Origin: Corylus avellana
Lineage: Eukaryota > Streptophyta > Magnoliopsida > Fagales > Betulaceae
Length of the DNA: 64,000 bases
Assembly (NCBI RefSeq): GCF_901000735.1
Contig: NC_081546.1
Coordinates: forward strand, 9,760,254-9,824,253
Direction of reading: 5' to 3'
Made by a program: the position numbers and the translations under genes. The notes beneath the pieces were generated by a model. That model saw nothing but the letters and a program-made list of their open reading frames with translations. It was not told the DNA's origin and made no database searches. Shown here in pieces: positions 52,287 to 63,110 of this stretch; position 1 is the stretch's first letter, and the number at the start of each line of letters is the position of its first letter.

Positions 52287-52645
52287 AAGAAATCCTTAAT
52301 GACAGCAACTACATCCTAAATGAAAGAAATCCTTAATGGCAACAACTACATCCTTAATGGCAGCAACTACATCCTGACCAACGACAGACCAAGCAGACTT
52401 GAAGAAATCTATAGAGAAACCATCAGGTTAAGAAGGTTAATCCTTCTACTATAGGTGATTTTAGGCCTATTGCTTGCTGCAATGTTATCTACAAGTGTAT
52501 TACTAAAATCATTTCTAACAGAATGTTGCCTATTTTGGGAGATTTGGTTAGTATGAATCAATCTGCTTTCATCCATTTTAGAAAATGTTATGGTGGCTCA
52601 GGAAACTGTTAGGATCATAAGGACAGAGGGCAGCCTCGATGTACT

Positions 52646-54535
52646 TTGAAGATTGACTTGATGAAGGCTTATGATTATGTTGGTTGGGAGTTTCTGCTTC
52701 ATTGTCTTCATTGTTTTGGTTTTCAACCAAATTTCTTAATTGGATTAAGGTATGCATTTCTTCTCCTAAATTTTTTGTGTCTTATTGGTACTATGGTTGG
52801 TTATTTTCAAGGAAAAAAGGGGTTGACGCAGGATGATCCTCTTTCTCCTTATATTTTTGTCATAGCCATGGAAGTTTTTTCAAGGATTATGAGTGATCAT
52901 ACTGGTGGCAATTCTGGTTTCAAGTTCCATCTAAAGTGTGTTAGTTTAAAGCTTACTCATCTTTGTTTTGCAAATGATCTTCTCATTTTTCCTGAGGCTA
53001 GTCTTAATTCTATCAAGATTATTAAGAATGCTCTACTAGAGTTTGAGGATTTATCTGGTTTGAAATCTAATCCTTCAAAGAGTTCTTTCTTTTGTTCTGG
53101 TATTTCAGATAGAGTTAAGCATTCTCTGCTGGATGATCTGGGAATGATTGAAGGTCAATTCCCTATGAGATATCTTGGGGTTCCACTCATATCTTCTAGG
53201 CTTTCTACAACAGATTATGGGGGTTTGCTTAAAATAATCACTGGTAGGTTTGACTCCTGGTTGTCTAAGAATCTCTCTTATGCAGGCAGGCTTCAATTGA
53301 TTTCTTCTGTGCTTTACAGCTTACAAGTGTATTGGACAGGTATTTTCATTCTTCCTAAGAAGGTTTTTAAAGTTATTGAGCAAAAGTTCAACAGATTTCT
53401 TTGGAATGGGAAGACTGAAGGGTCTACCGAGGCTAAAGTTTCTTGGGCTAATATTTGTTTCCCTAAGAAGGAGGTTGGTTTGGGGTTGAAGAGGCTTGAA
53501 GTTTGGAATCAGTCCTCTATGCTTAGGCATGTTTGGAGCCTTTTTGCTAGGTCGGGTTCCATTTGGGTGGCTTGGGTTAAGGAAAATCTGTTGAAAAGAA
53601 AGAGTTTTTGGAGTGTTGGAATACCTCAAAATTGTTCTTGGAATTGGAGAAAGATTCTGAAACTAAGGGATATTGCTAAGAGATTCTTGAGGTTTGAGGT
53701 TGGAAATGGGGAACACATTCATCTTTGGTTGGATTGGTGGCATCCTGCTGGAGTTTTGTTTGAGCAATATGGTTATAGGGCTGTTTATGATGCTCAAAGT
53801 AGTTTGGAAGATAATCTTTCATCTGTTAATAAAAATGGTAATTGGTTCTGGAGGCCAGCTAGATCAGAGGCATTGGTTGAGATTCAAGCTAGATTATATG
53901 AAGTTGGTTTGGGATCTTGTGATAAACCTATTTTGGGTGCCTCACGGAAAAAAGTTTATGTTTGTTCAGAAATTTGGGAGGTCCTTAGGGAGAAGAATGA
54001 GGAGGTTTTGTGGTGTAAATTGGCTTGGTTCCCTTTTGCTATTCCTAAGCAGGCGTTTATACTTTGGCTGGCTATGAAGGATAGGCTTATCAGAGGGGAA
54101 AGATTGCTGAAATGGGGTTATCAAGGTAATGTCCAATGTCTGTTTTGTCATCATCAATTGGAAACTCGAGCTCACTTATTTTTTAAGTGCAGCTTTAGTT
54201 ACAGAATTTGGAGATTTTGTATGATGAGGTGTAGAGATGCAAATGTTTATGTGGATTGGGATGACATTGTGCAACAAGGATGCAGCACTTGGGTTCGTAA
54301 GTCTCTTAAGTGTTTGATCTGTCGTTTGGTCTTGGGATCAACTCTTTACCATCTTTGGCTCACTAGGAATGAGCTACTTCATGCTAGCCAGCCTTGTACA
54401 GAGGAACAACTTTTGAAGAAGATTGTTTGGGAAGTAAGAACTCGAATTGCTGGGAAAGGAAAATTTCCTAGTACTCGTGAGAACATTCTCCTATGTTCTT
54501 TGTGGAACTTACCTGTAGAAATTCTTATTTAGTTG
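52646..54535 (+). pseudogene. LINE ORF2 3' part, copy 2: reverse transcriptase and zf-RVT
   Basis: A 628-residue open frame. RT blocks: KIDLMKAYDYVGWEF (about 1-17), LTQDDPLSPYIFVIAMEV, LCFANDLLIFPEASL (FAND instead of FADD), LSGLKSNPSKSSFF, MRYLGVPLISSRLS, and the thumb region WLSKNLSYAGRLQLISSVL. Then FNRFLWNG and KEVGLGLKRLEVWNQ. zf-RVT: VLWCKLAWFPFAIPKQAFIL, WLAMKDRL, CLFCHHQLETRAHLFFKCSF. The upstream frame is lost by a 4-bp deletion near 52610 relative to copy 1. The Asp to Asn change in the catalytic motif predicts an inactive enzyme. Confidence 0.9.
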
Positions 54536-54685
54536 CTGGGCTACAGGTTATTTTGGTTTCTGTTTTGTTGTCTCTATTTTGGTGAGAAAAGAAAGTGGGT
54601 CAGGGTTTTTTTTTTTTTTTTTTTTCTCACTTTTGACTCTAGTGTTTTGAAAGAATAAAGTGAAATTTTGAATAAATAAATAAAT

Positions 54686-55148
54686 TTTGGACGCAAATCT
54701 AGAGTAGGCGTATGTAACTTGGGAAAATTCTAGAAAGGTTGAATTTTTTTTGAAGATTCCAACCTATAGCCTCTTTATTCATTCGCATTATACTTACCAA
54801 ATTACCATTAAGCTACTCATTTTTCTTGATAAACATTTAAGAAAATAATTTATAACACATGCTTAGTTGGCTTATGGTCCCCATTTAATTTATTTATCAT
54901 ATGCTTTATTAATTAACTTGCAGTCTTTAAGTCCATCTACTTGGGTAAGGCATAGGAATTACTATAGCCGGAAATTGGGATCGTCACAAGTACTACTCCT
55001 ATGGGTCATATTGTACATACTACTTCTTTTTTTCTTCTTTCTTTCATTTTCTCATTCCCCTCTCTCTCTCTCTCTCTCTCCCCGCTGCGCCCCCTCTCTC
55101 TATCTCGCTCCTCTACGTTGCCCCCCCTCTCTCTCTCTTTCTCAGTTG

Positions 55149-55187
<39 letters not shown>

Positions 55188-55491
55188 TGCTCTCTCTCCT
55201 TGATTGTGGCTCTCGCCTCTCTCTAAGTTCCAAACCCACCTCACCCACTCCGCAAAACCCAAAATCCATATTGTTCATTATAACCGGGTTACGGGTCTCA
55301 TTTTTAATACCCGCAACATTCGGGGCGGGTACCGAAATACCCAATACCCGGCCCGATCTAACCTGTGCGCACCCTTAAATGCGTGTGATGTGAGCACATA
55401 TTTGAATAAAAGTTCTCTATCTTGTTTTCATTGCAAAACCTTGCTTTAATACCCTTTAAAAAATTCAGTTAATATGTTTCTATTAAATCTA
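54686..55491. other. Intergenic with CT-rich microsatellite and a TIR-element end
   Basis: (CT)n blocks lie at 55060-55200. From 55280 to 55376 the words ACCGGGTTACGGGT, ACCCGCAAC, CGGGGCGGGTACC and CCCGGCCCGATC end in GTGCGCACCCTTA. This looks like the right end of an AGGGTG-type TIR element related to the one at 29605. No left end was found. Confidence 0.5.
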
Positions 55492-55804
55492 GGGAAAAAT
55501 ACACTTTGCCCCATTGAACTATACACTCATTTGCACTTTTAACCTCAATGTTTAAAAAGTGATACTTTACCCCCCCCCCCCCCTAAAGTATCTGATATTG
55601 ACACTTGATCCCCATAAAGCACACTTTACCCCCCCTAAGTTGACACTTTACCCTTCCCCCCCAAAATACTTCAAGGGGTAAAGTGTACTTTATGGAGTCA
55701 AGTGTCAATGTCAGATACTTTGGGGGGTAAAATGTCATTTTTTAAACATTGGGGTTAAAAGTGCAAATGGGTAGATAGTTCAGGGGGTAAAGTATATTTT
55801 CCCC
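55492..55804. mobile_element. Mutator-like foldback MITE with perfect 9-bp TSD, 313 bp
   Basis: The arms GGGAAAAATACACTTTGCCC and, reversed, GGGGAAAATATACTTTACCC extend over about 80 bp each. TTAAATCTA flanks both sides exactly (55483-55491 and 55805-55813). A C run at about 55570-55583 and paired ACTTTACCCCC segments occupy the loop. It shares arm sequence with the element at 44207. Confidence 0.88.
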
Positions 55805-55813
55805 TTAAATCTA

Positions 55814-57968
55814 TCTTTTGGCCTTTCGTAAATGCAAAACCATAAATAATACTTTGAAACTAATGATCCTACCATCATTTCTTTCCTCAAAACTTATAGA
55901 GAGTTTTATCTTGCACCATTTCGGTACAAGCCGCGAGAGTGATATACCAAATTGAGGTAAACTCTAAATACTTGAACATAAAAATTTTCACATCATACAT
56001 GATCTTTCCATGCATAAAACATATGTACCATACATAAAAATTAAACAAACAACTATATAATCATGTCTAATGCATATACTTAAATTCAAACAATTACTTA
56101 TTTCATATCATTGTCCTTTTTTACATCTTCCTTTAGCTTTTCTTTCATTCCTTTAACTATTTTTCATTTGTCATTAGGGAGGGGAATGGGGAACATTCAC
56201 GTGATCGTCGTCACATGAACATCGACACCTATGGTTGCCTCACTACTTGGGCCATCACCAAGTGCCCAATCGTTGCCTTACTTGCCTCACCACTTGGCCA
56301 TTAGCAAAGCAAGGTTATCATTTCATTCCATTCTATGGTCATCTTACTATTGTGGCCATCACCATAGTTAACACACTCTGTCACTTCACTACTTGGGTCA
56401 TCACCAAGTGTCTCAATCCTTGCTTTGCCTGCCTCACTAATTGGGTCATCGATAAAACAAGGTAATCGTACATTTACCTTTACATTACTGTTCTTTTTCA
56501 TTATTCCTTAATCTTTAAACATTATATTCCATGCATATGCTATTTTCTTAAATTTATTTCCTTTAAATTCCTTGTCAAACACTTAGATAAGATAGTTTCA
56601 TTCCACATTAACATATGTAAAAAAAGGGCTCATTTCACTATAAATCTATGCATTCAATCAATACAACACATTTTATGTGAAGTATTTAAATTAAATTATA
56701 GTTGGGTGAAAGCTCTATTTACAACTTTCACTTAATCCTTAGTTAGCTAAGCATCGTGTACTTGTCCTTAAACTCGTTTACATTATGCCACATTTTACAT
56801 TAGGTTTGACTTCTATTCCATCGCTCTAAGACCTTATTGGACGTTAAATAGTCCCGTTGCTCCCACTGAAAATCATTTAAATATGCAATATTATTCCTAC
56901 TGTGCAAACTTGTCCGAACAGATTTGAGTCGGAAGTATGAGATTCATCTCCTATCAACGCTCATCACTCTAGCCATCACTTGACACTATAGATCTTGTCT
57001 CGTCCGGATGAAAGACGCTCCTCGTCTTGACCAAAATAGATATTTTGCATTAAACACATGTCCCACATGTTAGATACACACATGCCCAATATCCTGGTCA
57101 TACATCTAAGCTCATTTGAACGCTAAACCCTTCAATTCCATATGACTATTTGATGCTTTCCTGTTTGGACGATATCATACATATGTTCGGACAAGATGCC
57201 CACTTTCTGAATTTTCCTAAGTCCGAACTTAAAGGTCATCTTTGCTTAAGGCCTGGAATGATACTGTTCCAGCTACAGTACCGTTCTCAGATGTGCACAA
57301 AAGTCTACGCAGTTTTCAATAAAAACTCAAATCATTCACACTGTCACACACCCCAACAAGTAACCATTGTACAACTAACCTAACCATGTACAGCCTCACT
57401 AACTCCACTTTGTCTTTCAACAAAAAAGAAAAAAAAAATTAACAACAGCTTTTCTGCTGCAAAGAACTCGTAGCTTCTCCCACATTTTTTTTTCAGAAAA
57501 TCTCTTCTTCCTCTGTATGTCGACAGCCCACCTCAAATCATATTTTCTTCCCCAAACCCCTTCCATTTTCCATTTTGTCATATACCCACAAAGCATTTCT
57601 CAATTGACCCCTCTCTCCTCCGCGAGCGGGTATCAGTGCAGTGCAAATTCTCTCATCCACCGTTTTCAAGGTCAGCCAATGCCCATTTCTCTCATCAAAC
57701 TCTGTTATTGTTCATTCATTATACTGTATTTGGCTATTTTTTGTTCCTGAATTTGCCAATTTGAACAATTCTGAAACAATCCTATTTAAGCCTTATTCAT
57801 AATAGTGTAATTAGTATTGTTTGGCGTGCTATCATTTCTACAAAAGAAAGCTCTTTTTACAAGTTAACACGGAAGTATAATTAATAAAACAATTAAGTAA
57901 AATTTGTAATTAATTAGTAGTTGACTTATTAATTATATATTGTTAATTGTTTTATTAATAATGAGCTG

Positions 57969-58001
<33 letters not shown>

Positions 58002-59406
58002 GGTATAAATTATACTACTCCGAATATTTTTATTTGATTAAAAAAAAAAAAATCTTATTAGTGCTACTTAAGCCCTTGAATCTCTATACGTCTATTATTT
58101 GATTGAATGAATTAAATCTAAGATTTACCGTAACTTAATATTATATCGTTTTTGTTCTCAATGTCAAGATCCAATTATCTAAGTTATTGAATTTAAATAG
58201 CCCACAAATTTTTTTTTAAAAGTTGGAGAGACCATAGATTATAAAATTTTGGCCGTCTTGTAGTAGAAACTAGAGGATCCAAATAGGATTGTTTCAAAAA
58301 AAAAAAACACAAATCAATTTATATACTTATGCATGAAGAAAAATAAAACAATTAATTAAGATAAATGTAATGAGTAACAATGAATGAGTTACACATCAAT
58401 TTAATAAAGCTTTTGTTAGTAAAAGATTTAGTATCTATAGTATTTTTATAATAGAAATGGCTACATAGCTATTCCTACCGGCTCACTTTTATTTGCATCT
58501 TCCAGCTGTTAGTTGTCATTTCTCTTCGTCTGTTTTCGACTTGATAATTAATCATTAAGTGTCACTAATTAAAGTCAAATTTAATTATTTACTGGAAGTC
58601 TTACGTACGTAAATATCGTCTAATTGATCACCTAATGGAAGATTCGACATGCTTATAGGTAAGGCAACTTAAAAGTTACAGCCTCTCTCTCCTTCTCTCA
58701 TTTGTAACATGAAAGACCACGTTAAAGCTTTAAGACCCATTCCAATATATGCTTTGTAAATTAATAACATGGATTGCACGACAACATATATAAAAGTGCC
58801 CTTCATTTTATGGACTAAATAGTAAATAGTAAAAAATTTGCAAGTAGTTATACTAACACGTCAAACTATGTACAGGAATTTACTGTAATTTTTTCAATGA
58901 TTTCATTTCACTTTCTCTATTTTTTTTATGAAAAAAATATAGACAAAATCTAAATGGTTTTAAAAACTACATATATTGTAAATCTTTTACAAACATGTAT
59001 GTTTGCCTTGCTTTCTGCATTCATCAATGAACTCTCATGAATTAAAGTTGCAGTTCAGCACAAAAAATAATTACATGTATGTGAGCATTCCTCCAGCGAG
59101 TTTCATGGTAGTTAAAGTAGCTTGGTTTCATATTCAACCGACAATTATGCTATCTTTTAAACTGCCATGAATTAGTAAGGATGATTGCATATCTGTTTGG
59201 TATCCTAGTGTCTATTATTGAATTGTATTGGACCAAGCATTTCCACGCTAAGTGGTTATTGATACTACACTTGTTTGTCTATTTCTGTAGATTGTTATTG
59301 ATGAAGAAATTTAACAAACTAAACTATCCTTTTTTTTCTTTTCTTTACACATCTGAACCACAATTCTGATTATGCCAATGAATTTAAATGCCCCATTATA
59401 TGTAGT
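55814..59406. other. Intergenic, no gene recognised
   Basis: 56235-56465 holds a diverged internal repeat of about 165 bp (cactacttgggccatcaccaagtg). 56900-57020 holds tccgaacag and cgtccggatg words like those in LTR family C, so an old LTR may be here. A (TA)n run lies at 57971-58000. No domain could be assigned to any open frame. Confidence 0.45.
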
Positions 59407-59867
59407 ATGAGTCACGAGAGCTCGAGACACCTAATACGGTCATCTACCCAAACTAAAGTTGCTACTAAGGTCAGTGGGCTAATTTTCATTGTCTTACATA
59501 CTGATTTTACGTGAGCCTATTAATTGCACTTTTATCAAGTTGTACGTAGATAGTTTATTTACATACACTACACACTATTTGCTAGGTGTTGGACAATTCA
59601 TCCTCTTCTTTTGTACATAATAACAGTGAGACCAGACAATGCTTTTGTGGCTTGACCTCCTATATGAAAACGTCCTGGTCGGAAAAAAATCATGACAGAA
59701 GATACTTCGGATGTCCAAAATATGCCAGGGGAGAACCTTACTGCAAGTTTTTCGAGTGGTGTGACCACCCATCGTGTGAAATCTGTTGCGAGCTTCTGCC
59801 TGAGCTTACTGCAAAAAACACAATGTTGACTGTTGAATTTTGTGCAAAAGACACAACCATTAGCTAG
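59407..59867 (+). CDS. Small GRF-type zinc-finger protein, two exons
   Basis: Exon 1 (59407-59469) encodes MSHESSRHLIRSSTQTKVAT-K and ends AAG|GTCAGT. A 116-bp intron ends TTTGCTAG. Exon 2 (59586-59867) continues in phase 0, giving 114 residues. Residues about 38-75 form a GRF zinc finger: CFCGLTSYMKTSWSEKN, RRYFGCPKY, CKFFEWCDHPSC. The ligands are C-x-C, GC and C-x-FF. GRF fingers bind nucleic acid in some proteins; the small plant members have no established function that I know. The usual C-terminal coiled coil is short or absent. It lies next to a PIF/Harbinger element and may be a host gene or part of that element. The exon model is inferred from splice signals only. Confidence 0.65.
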
Positions 59868-60144
59868 TTACAATTAGGTTTGGTAGCGTCTTGTAGTTTA
59901 TGTTTCATCCTTTTTTGGACCCTACTAAATTAATCTGTAAACATATGTTAAAATGTATATAACTATATGTATTCCAGTTGTGAGATTATTTTTATTGTAA
60001 CAAATTATGCAGTAACAATTATTTCGTTGATAATTTGTGTTTAGTACTTCTTATTATTATGCTTCATCGTTAAGGTTAGCCTAATACATCCAAATAATAC
60101 TTTGTAGTTTGATGTGCATCGTGCAATATACCATAATTTACAAA

Positions 60145-60485
60145 GGGTTTGTTTGGCAAATGACAGCACACATCCCCATACCCACGGCACTGTAGCTTGA
60201 CTGAAGGGATGCTGCGCCTGGCATGTTGGAGAACCCAATGGCTGTAAAAGACAAATAAGCCCATATAGTAAATGAACTCTCATTTCTCACTGGCATGTTG
60301 AAGGGACAAAATAGTCATTGCCTACAATGAAATAGGGGTAAAATAGTATATATTGTATATATTGACAATAAAAGCAAACTGTCAGCATGAGACAATCTGC
60401 TTTTCCTCAATGTCTTCGACGCCCGGTTTGAATCTACAGTGCATTGGGAAATAGGAACAGTGCAAAGGGGTTTAACAAACACCCC
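60145..60485. mobile_element. Possible Tourist/Harbinger-like MITE
   Basis: The ends GGGTTTGTTTGGCAAATGAC and (reversed) GGGGTGTTTGTTAAACCCC are similar, and both arms contain a GCACTGTAG word further in. A CAAA repeat flanks it. The TTA target duplication expected for Harbinger elements is not seen. Confidence 0.4.
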
Positions 60486-60982
60486 CAAAATGCCTTAACA
60501 AATCTCAGAAGTAGTGTAATTTCAAAAAGCACCAAGTGATTATGTTAAAAATAATAACTAAACAACAAACGAACCAACCGTCGCGAATTCAACTAACTTC
60601 CAATACAAACAATATGCGTGATATCAAACGTCGTGTACAAGTCCACTACATTTCAAATGTAATAAATGAAAGTGTCACTTTCACACATACTACCAGTTAT
60701 CCAAAATACGAATTACCAAAATGCACCATCGGTTACGTTACAAAACAATTACCAAATCTAACAAGTTAAAAATAGCCAAAATAGCCGTCATAGCAGAAAA
60801 TACGTCCCCGTACAAACCACCAAAATGGCATCTATTCCATTGTCCATGCCCACTACTATTCGAAAGTGCCATGTTCCCACATATGACGAGCCAGTACATG
60901 TCGGATTTTTCTCATATATCTCGTGCTGGCGCTTGATTGATTTGGCCGTAACCCACTTGATATATATGGGACTACCCCTTAG

Positions 60983-62355
60983 CTACAGCATGGTAACATC
61001 AACCCACGAGATGAAACCCTTTAGAGCTTCCTTAAATAATTTGTCTTCCACTCCAGAATGCTTTCGAATAAAGTTGTAGATTGTACAACAAGCGATTACA
61101 AATAATCGCTGATATCGGATTGGGTATGGAGGCATTTTCCTCAGGATAGAAAAATGGTTCTTCAACACTCCAAATGCGCGTTCCACAACTGACCTCAGCA
61201 ACACGTGTCTACGATTAAATCCCTCCCTTTGATTAATTGGTAAATCCCCGTCTTGCCACTCTTAAAGATGGTAGCATTCCCTTCTAAAAGATGTTAGGAA
61301 TCCTCGGTATAAACCGTAACCCGAGTCCACCAAGTAGTAGGTATCTACAAATGAAGTATAATATGTAATTAATCATTAGTTGATTTATTCAAATTGTTGA
61401 CCATGAGAACAAATTTTTTTGTAATTTTTGGGAAACTAGTATGGTACGATACCTCCTACTGGAGTGAAAAATTTTAACATCGAATCGTTAACGCACATTG
61501 TGAAAATACGTGCATCATGCGTGCTCTCTTCCCATCCAGCATAAACATACGTGAAGCAAAGTTTCAGATCCACAACGTACATGACATTTTGAGTTGTGGT
61601 GCACTTCCTACCTCGGTAGTGAATATGCTTTTTACTTGATACACACGCATCTATTTGTGTTTCATTAATTGCTCCAATACAATCCTGCTAGTAGGAGTGG
61701 TGTTAACAGTAATAACATAGTTGAAACATACAACACATAATTTCGCCTTTAAACAGTAACATCATGATAGCATCTATTTATCATTTTGGTAAAATGTAAA
61801 ATACAATGTTTTGATATCTTACCTCAAACCATGAGTAGTACATAGCATTATTGACGACATTAGGATGCGGTAGCGGAACAGGATTAAGTTGTAAAATTAA
61901 TTTTCCCAATTGACAAAGTGCTCTTGCCGATTTTCTAACATCAACGCTTACGAAGTATGTTGATCGTTGTAACCTGTCAGCCACGGATCATGCCGACCAA
62001 CCTTGTGACATGACCAAACAAAATGCAGCCAGTTGCTCTGTTACCTGAACAGCTCGGGTGTTGCGTAAAAGCCCATTTTGTTCTAATGTGTTACAAAGAG
62101 CAATGTAAGTGGCCAGCCACATTCTAAATCGCTCATAGCATGTATTCTGGTTAGGATTGTGCAACACCCAATGTACTCACATCGCTCCAGTGAGAAAAAA
62201 GTCCTTTTAGGTATACCTCTCCTTCGCTTACCTTTTAACCTAGATTCCAATTCATGCAGTTCTATTTGCAATCCCATGATTTTTAGCTCTATCTCATAAA
62301 GGGTCAAATCACTCATTACATCATCCTTGCCATCATCATTGCTTACGTCACCCAC
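60983..62355 (-). pseudogene. PIF/Harbinger transposase (DDE_Tnp_4), degenerate
   Basis: Reading leftwards: 62140-62040 encodes CYERFRMW-x-ATYIALCNTL then TRAVQVTEQLAAF, the typical N-terminal region. 61690-61490 gives DCIGAINETQIDACV, KHIHYRGRKCTTTQNVMYVV and CFTYVYAGWEESTHDARIF. 61350-61205 gives YYLVDSGYGLYRGFLTSFRR and EGFNRRHV. 61204-60983 gives LLRSVVERAFGVLKNHFSIL then ACCTIYNFIRKH. The first catalytic Asp (family GAIDGTHI) is Asn here (GAINETQI), and stops interrupt the frame (for example after YHL), so it is inactive. Some breaks may be introns. Confidence 0.85.
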
Positions 62356-62394
62356 ATCGGCATCTGGATCGATGGTAGGATCATAAGACTATTC

Positions 62395-62590
62395 CAGTGT
62401 ATCGTACTAATGTTGGTGAATGTAATCTGGATTGTCAGGTCCCCACTCACTCATGTCTATGTCATCCTCGTCTATGTCATCCACCCAGTTGTCATCCTCA
62501 TCTATGTCATACGTGTCTATGTCATTCATGGAATCCTCACTCATGTCTACGTCTCCTACGACATTCAAATCAAGTGAATTAGTTTTGTTT
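62395..62590 (-). pseudogene. Acidic region upstream of the Harbinger transposase
   Basis: On the minus strand the frame reads SLDLNVVGDVDMSEDSMNDI, DTYDIDEDDNWVDDIDEDDI, DMSEWGPDNPDYIHQH, stop. The repeated DID and EDD units make it strongly acidic. It may be a 5' exon of the transposase gene. I recognise no domain. Confidence 0.45.
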
Positions 62591-62724
62591 GGTCATATTA
62601 CAAATTGGTTTCCGTTCAAATCACACATTAAGTGTGAAGTATCATGAAGAGAATATACAAATAATTAATGTTAATCTGAATAACATCTAAAAGACGAGCT
62701 AATAAAGAGTAGGCTTAATTGCAT

Positions 62725-62910
62725 GTATACATAACATTGGAGTGCATACATGTCAAATTAAACATAAGAGTACATACAGGTCAAATTAAATATAGGTGTG
62801 CATACATGTCAAATTAAAAGCACACGTCAAATTACACATAGGTGTGCATAAATGTCAAATTAAAAGCACACGTCAAATTAAACATAGGAGTGCATACATG
62901 TCAAATTACT
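62725..62910. repeat. Short tandem repeats, about 30- and 50-bp units
   Basis: Units of the type acatag(g)(a/t)gtgcata(c/a)atgtcaaatta alternate with aaagcacacgtcaaatta. They lie between the Harbinger transposase and ORF1. Confidence 0.8.
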
Positions 62911-63110
62911 AGCCAACAAATTGTCCCAAATATAGTTAAAAGCTAACAAGTCTTACACCCCCTACCAAACCATCCCGTACTTAACTATCAAATATAGTTA
63001 AGTAGCCACTTCTTCTTAAATGCATCATTCATTTTAATAACCATCTTTGCTTTGTTTGTGTCAGTTATATAGTCTGTAGTACGAAAATATTTTTCATCAG
63101 ATACGTTCAT

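Larger units (their letters stand above)
50089..54670 (+). mobile_element. Degenerate L1-type LINE, copy 2 (with intact 3' end)
   Basis: It starts within the ORF1 tail, carries a hAT insertion at 50262-50741, and continues through endonuclease, RT and zf-RVT to a stop at 54533-54535. The 3' tail contains aataaagtg and ends in an (aaat)n tract near 54672-54685. There is no RNase H domain. If the duplication is an assembly artefact, copies 1 and 2 are alleles of a single LINE of about 5 kb. Confidence 0.87.

Noticed and set aside
50089..54670. A second, independent LINE insertion
   Set aside because: The copies share old stops, the tandem duplication and the microinversion, and their limits coincide with the gap. 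Independent insertions would not share these.
55001..55378. ORFs on both strands in the CT microsatellite
   Set aside because: Ser-Leu and Arg-Glu repeats come directly from the (CT)n sequence.
62725..62910. CRISPR-like array
   Set aside because: Units are short, variable and contiguous without unique spacers, and this is a plant genome. An ordinary tandem repeat.
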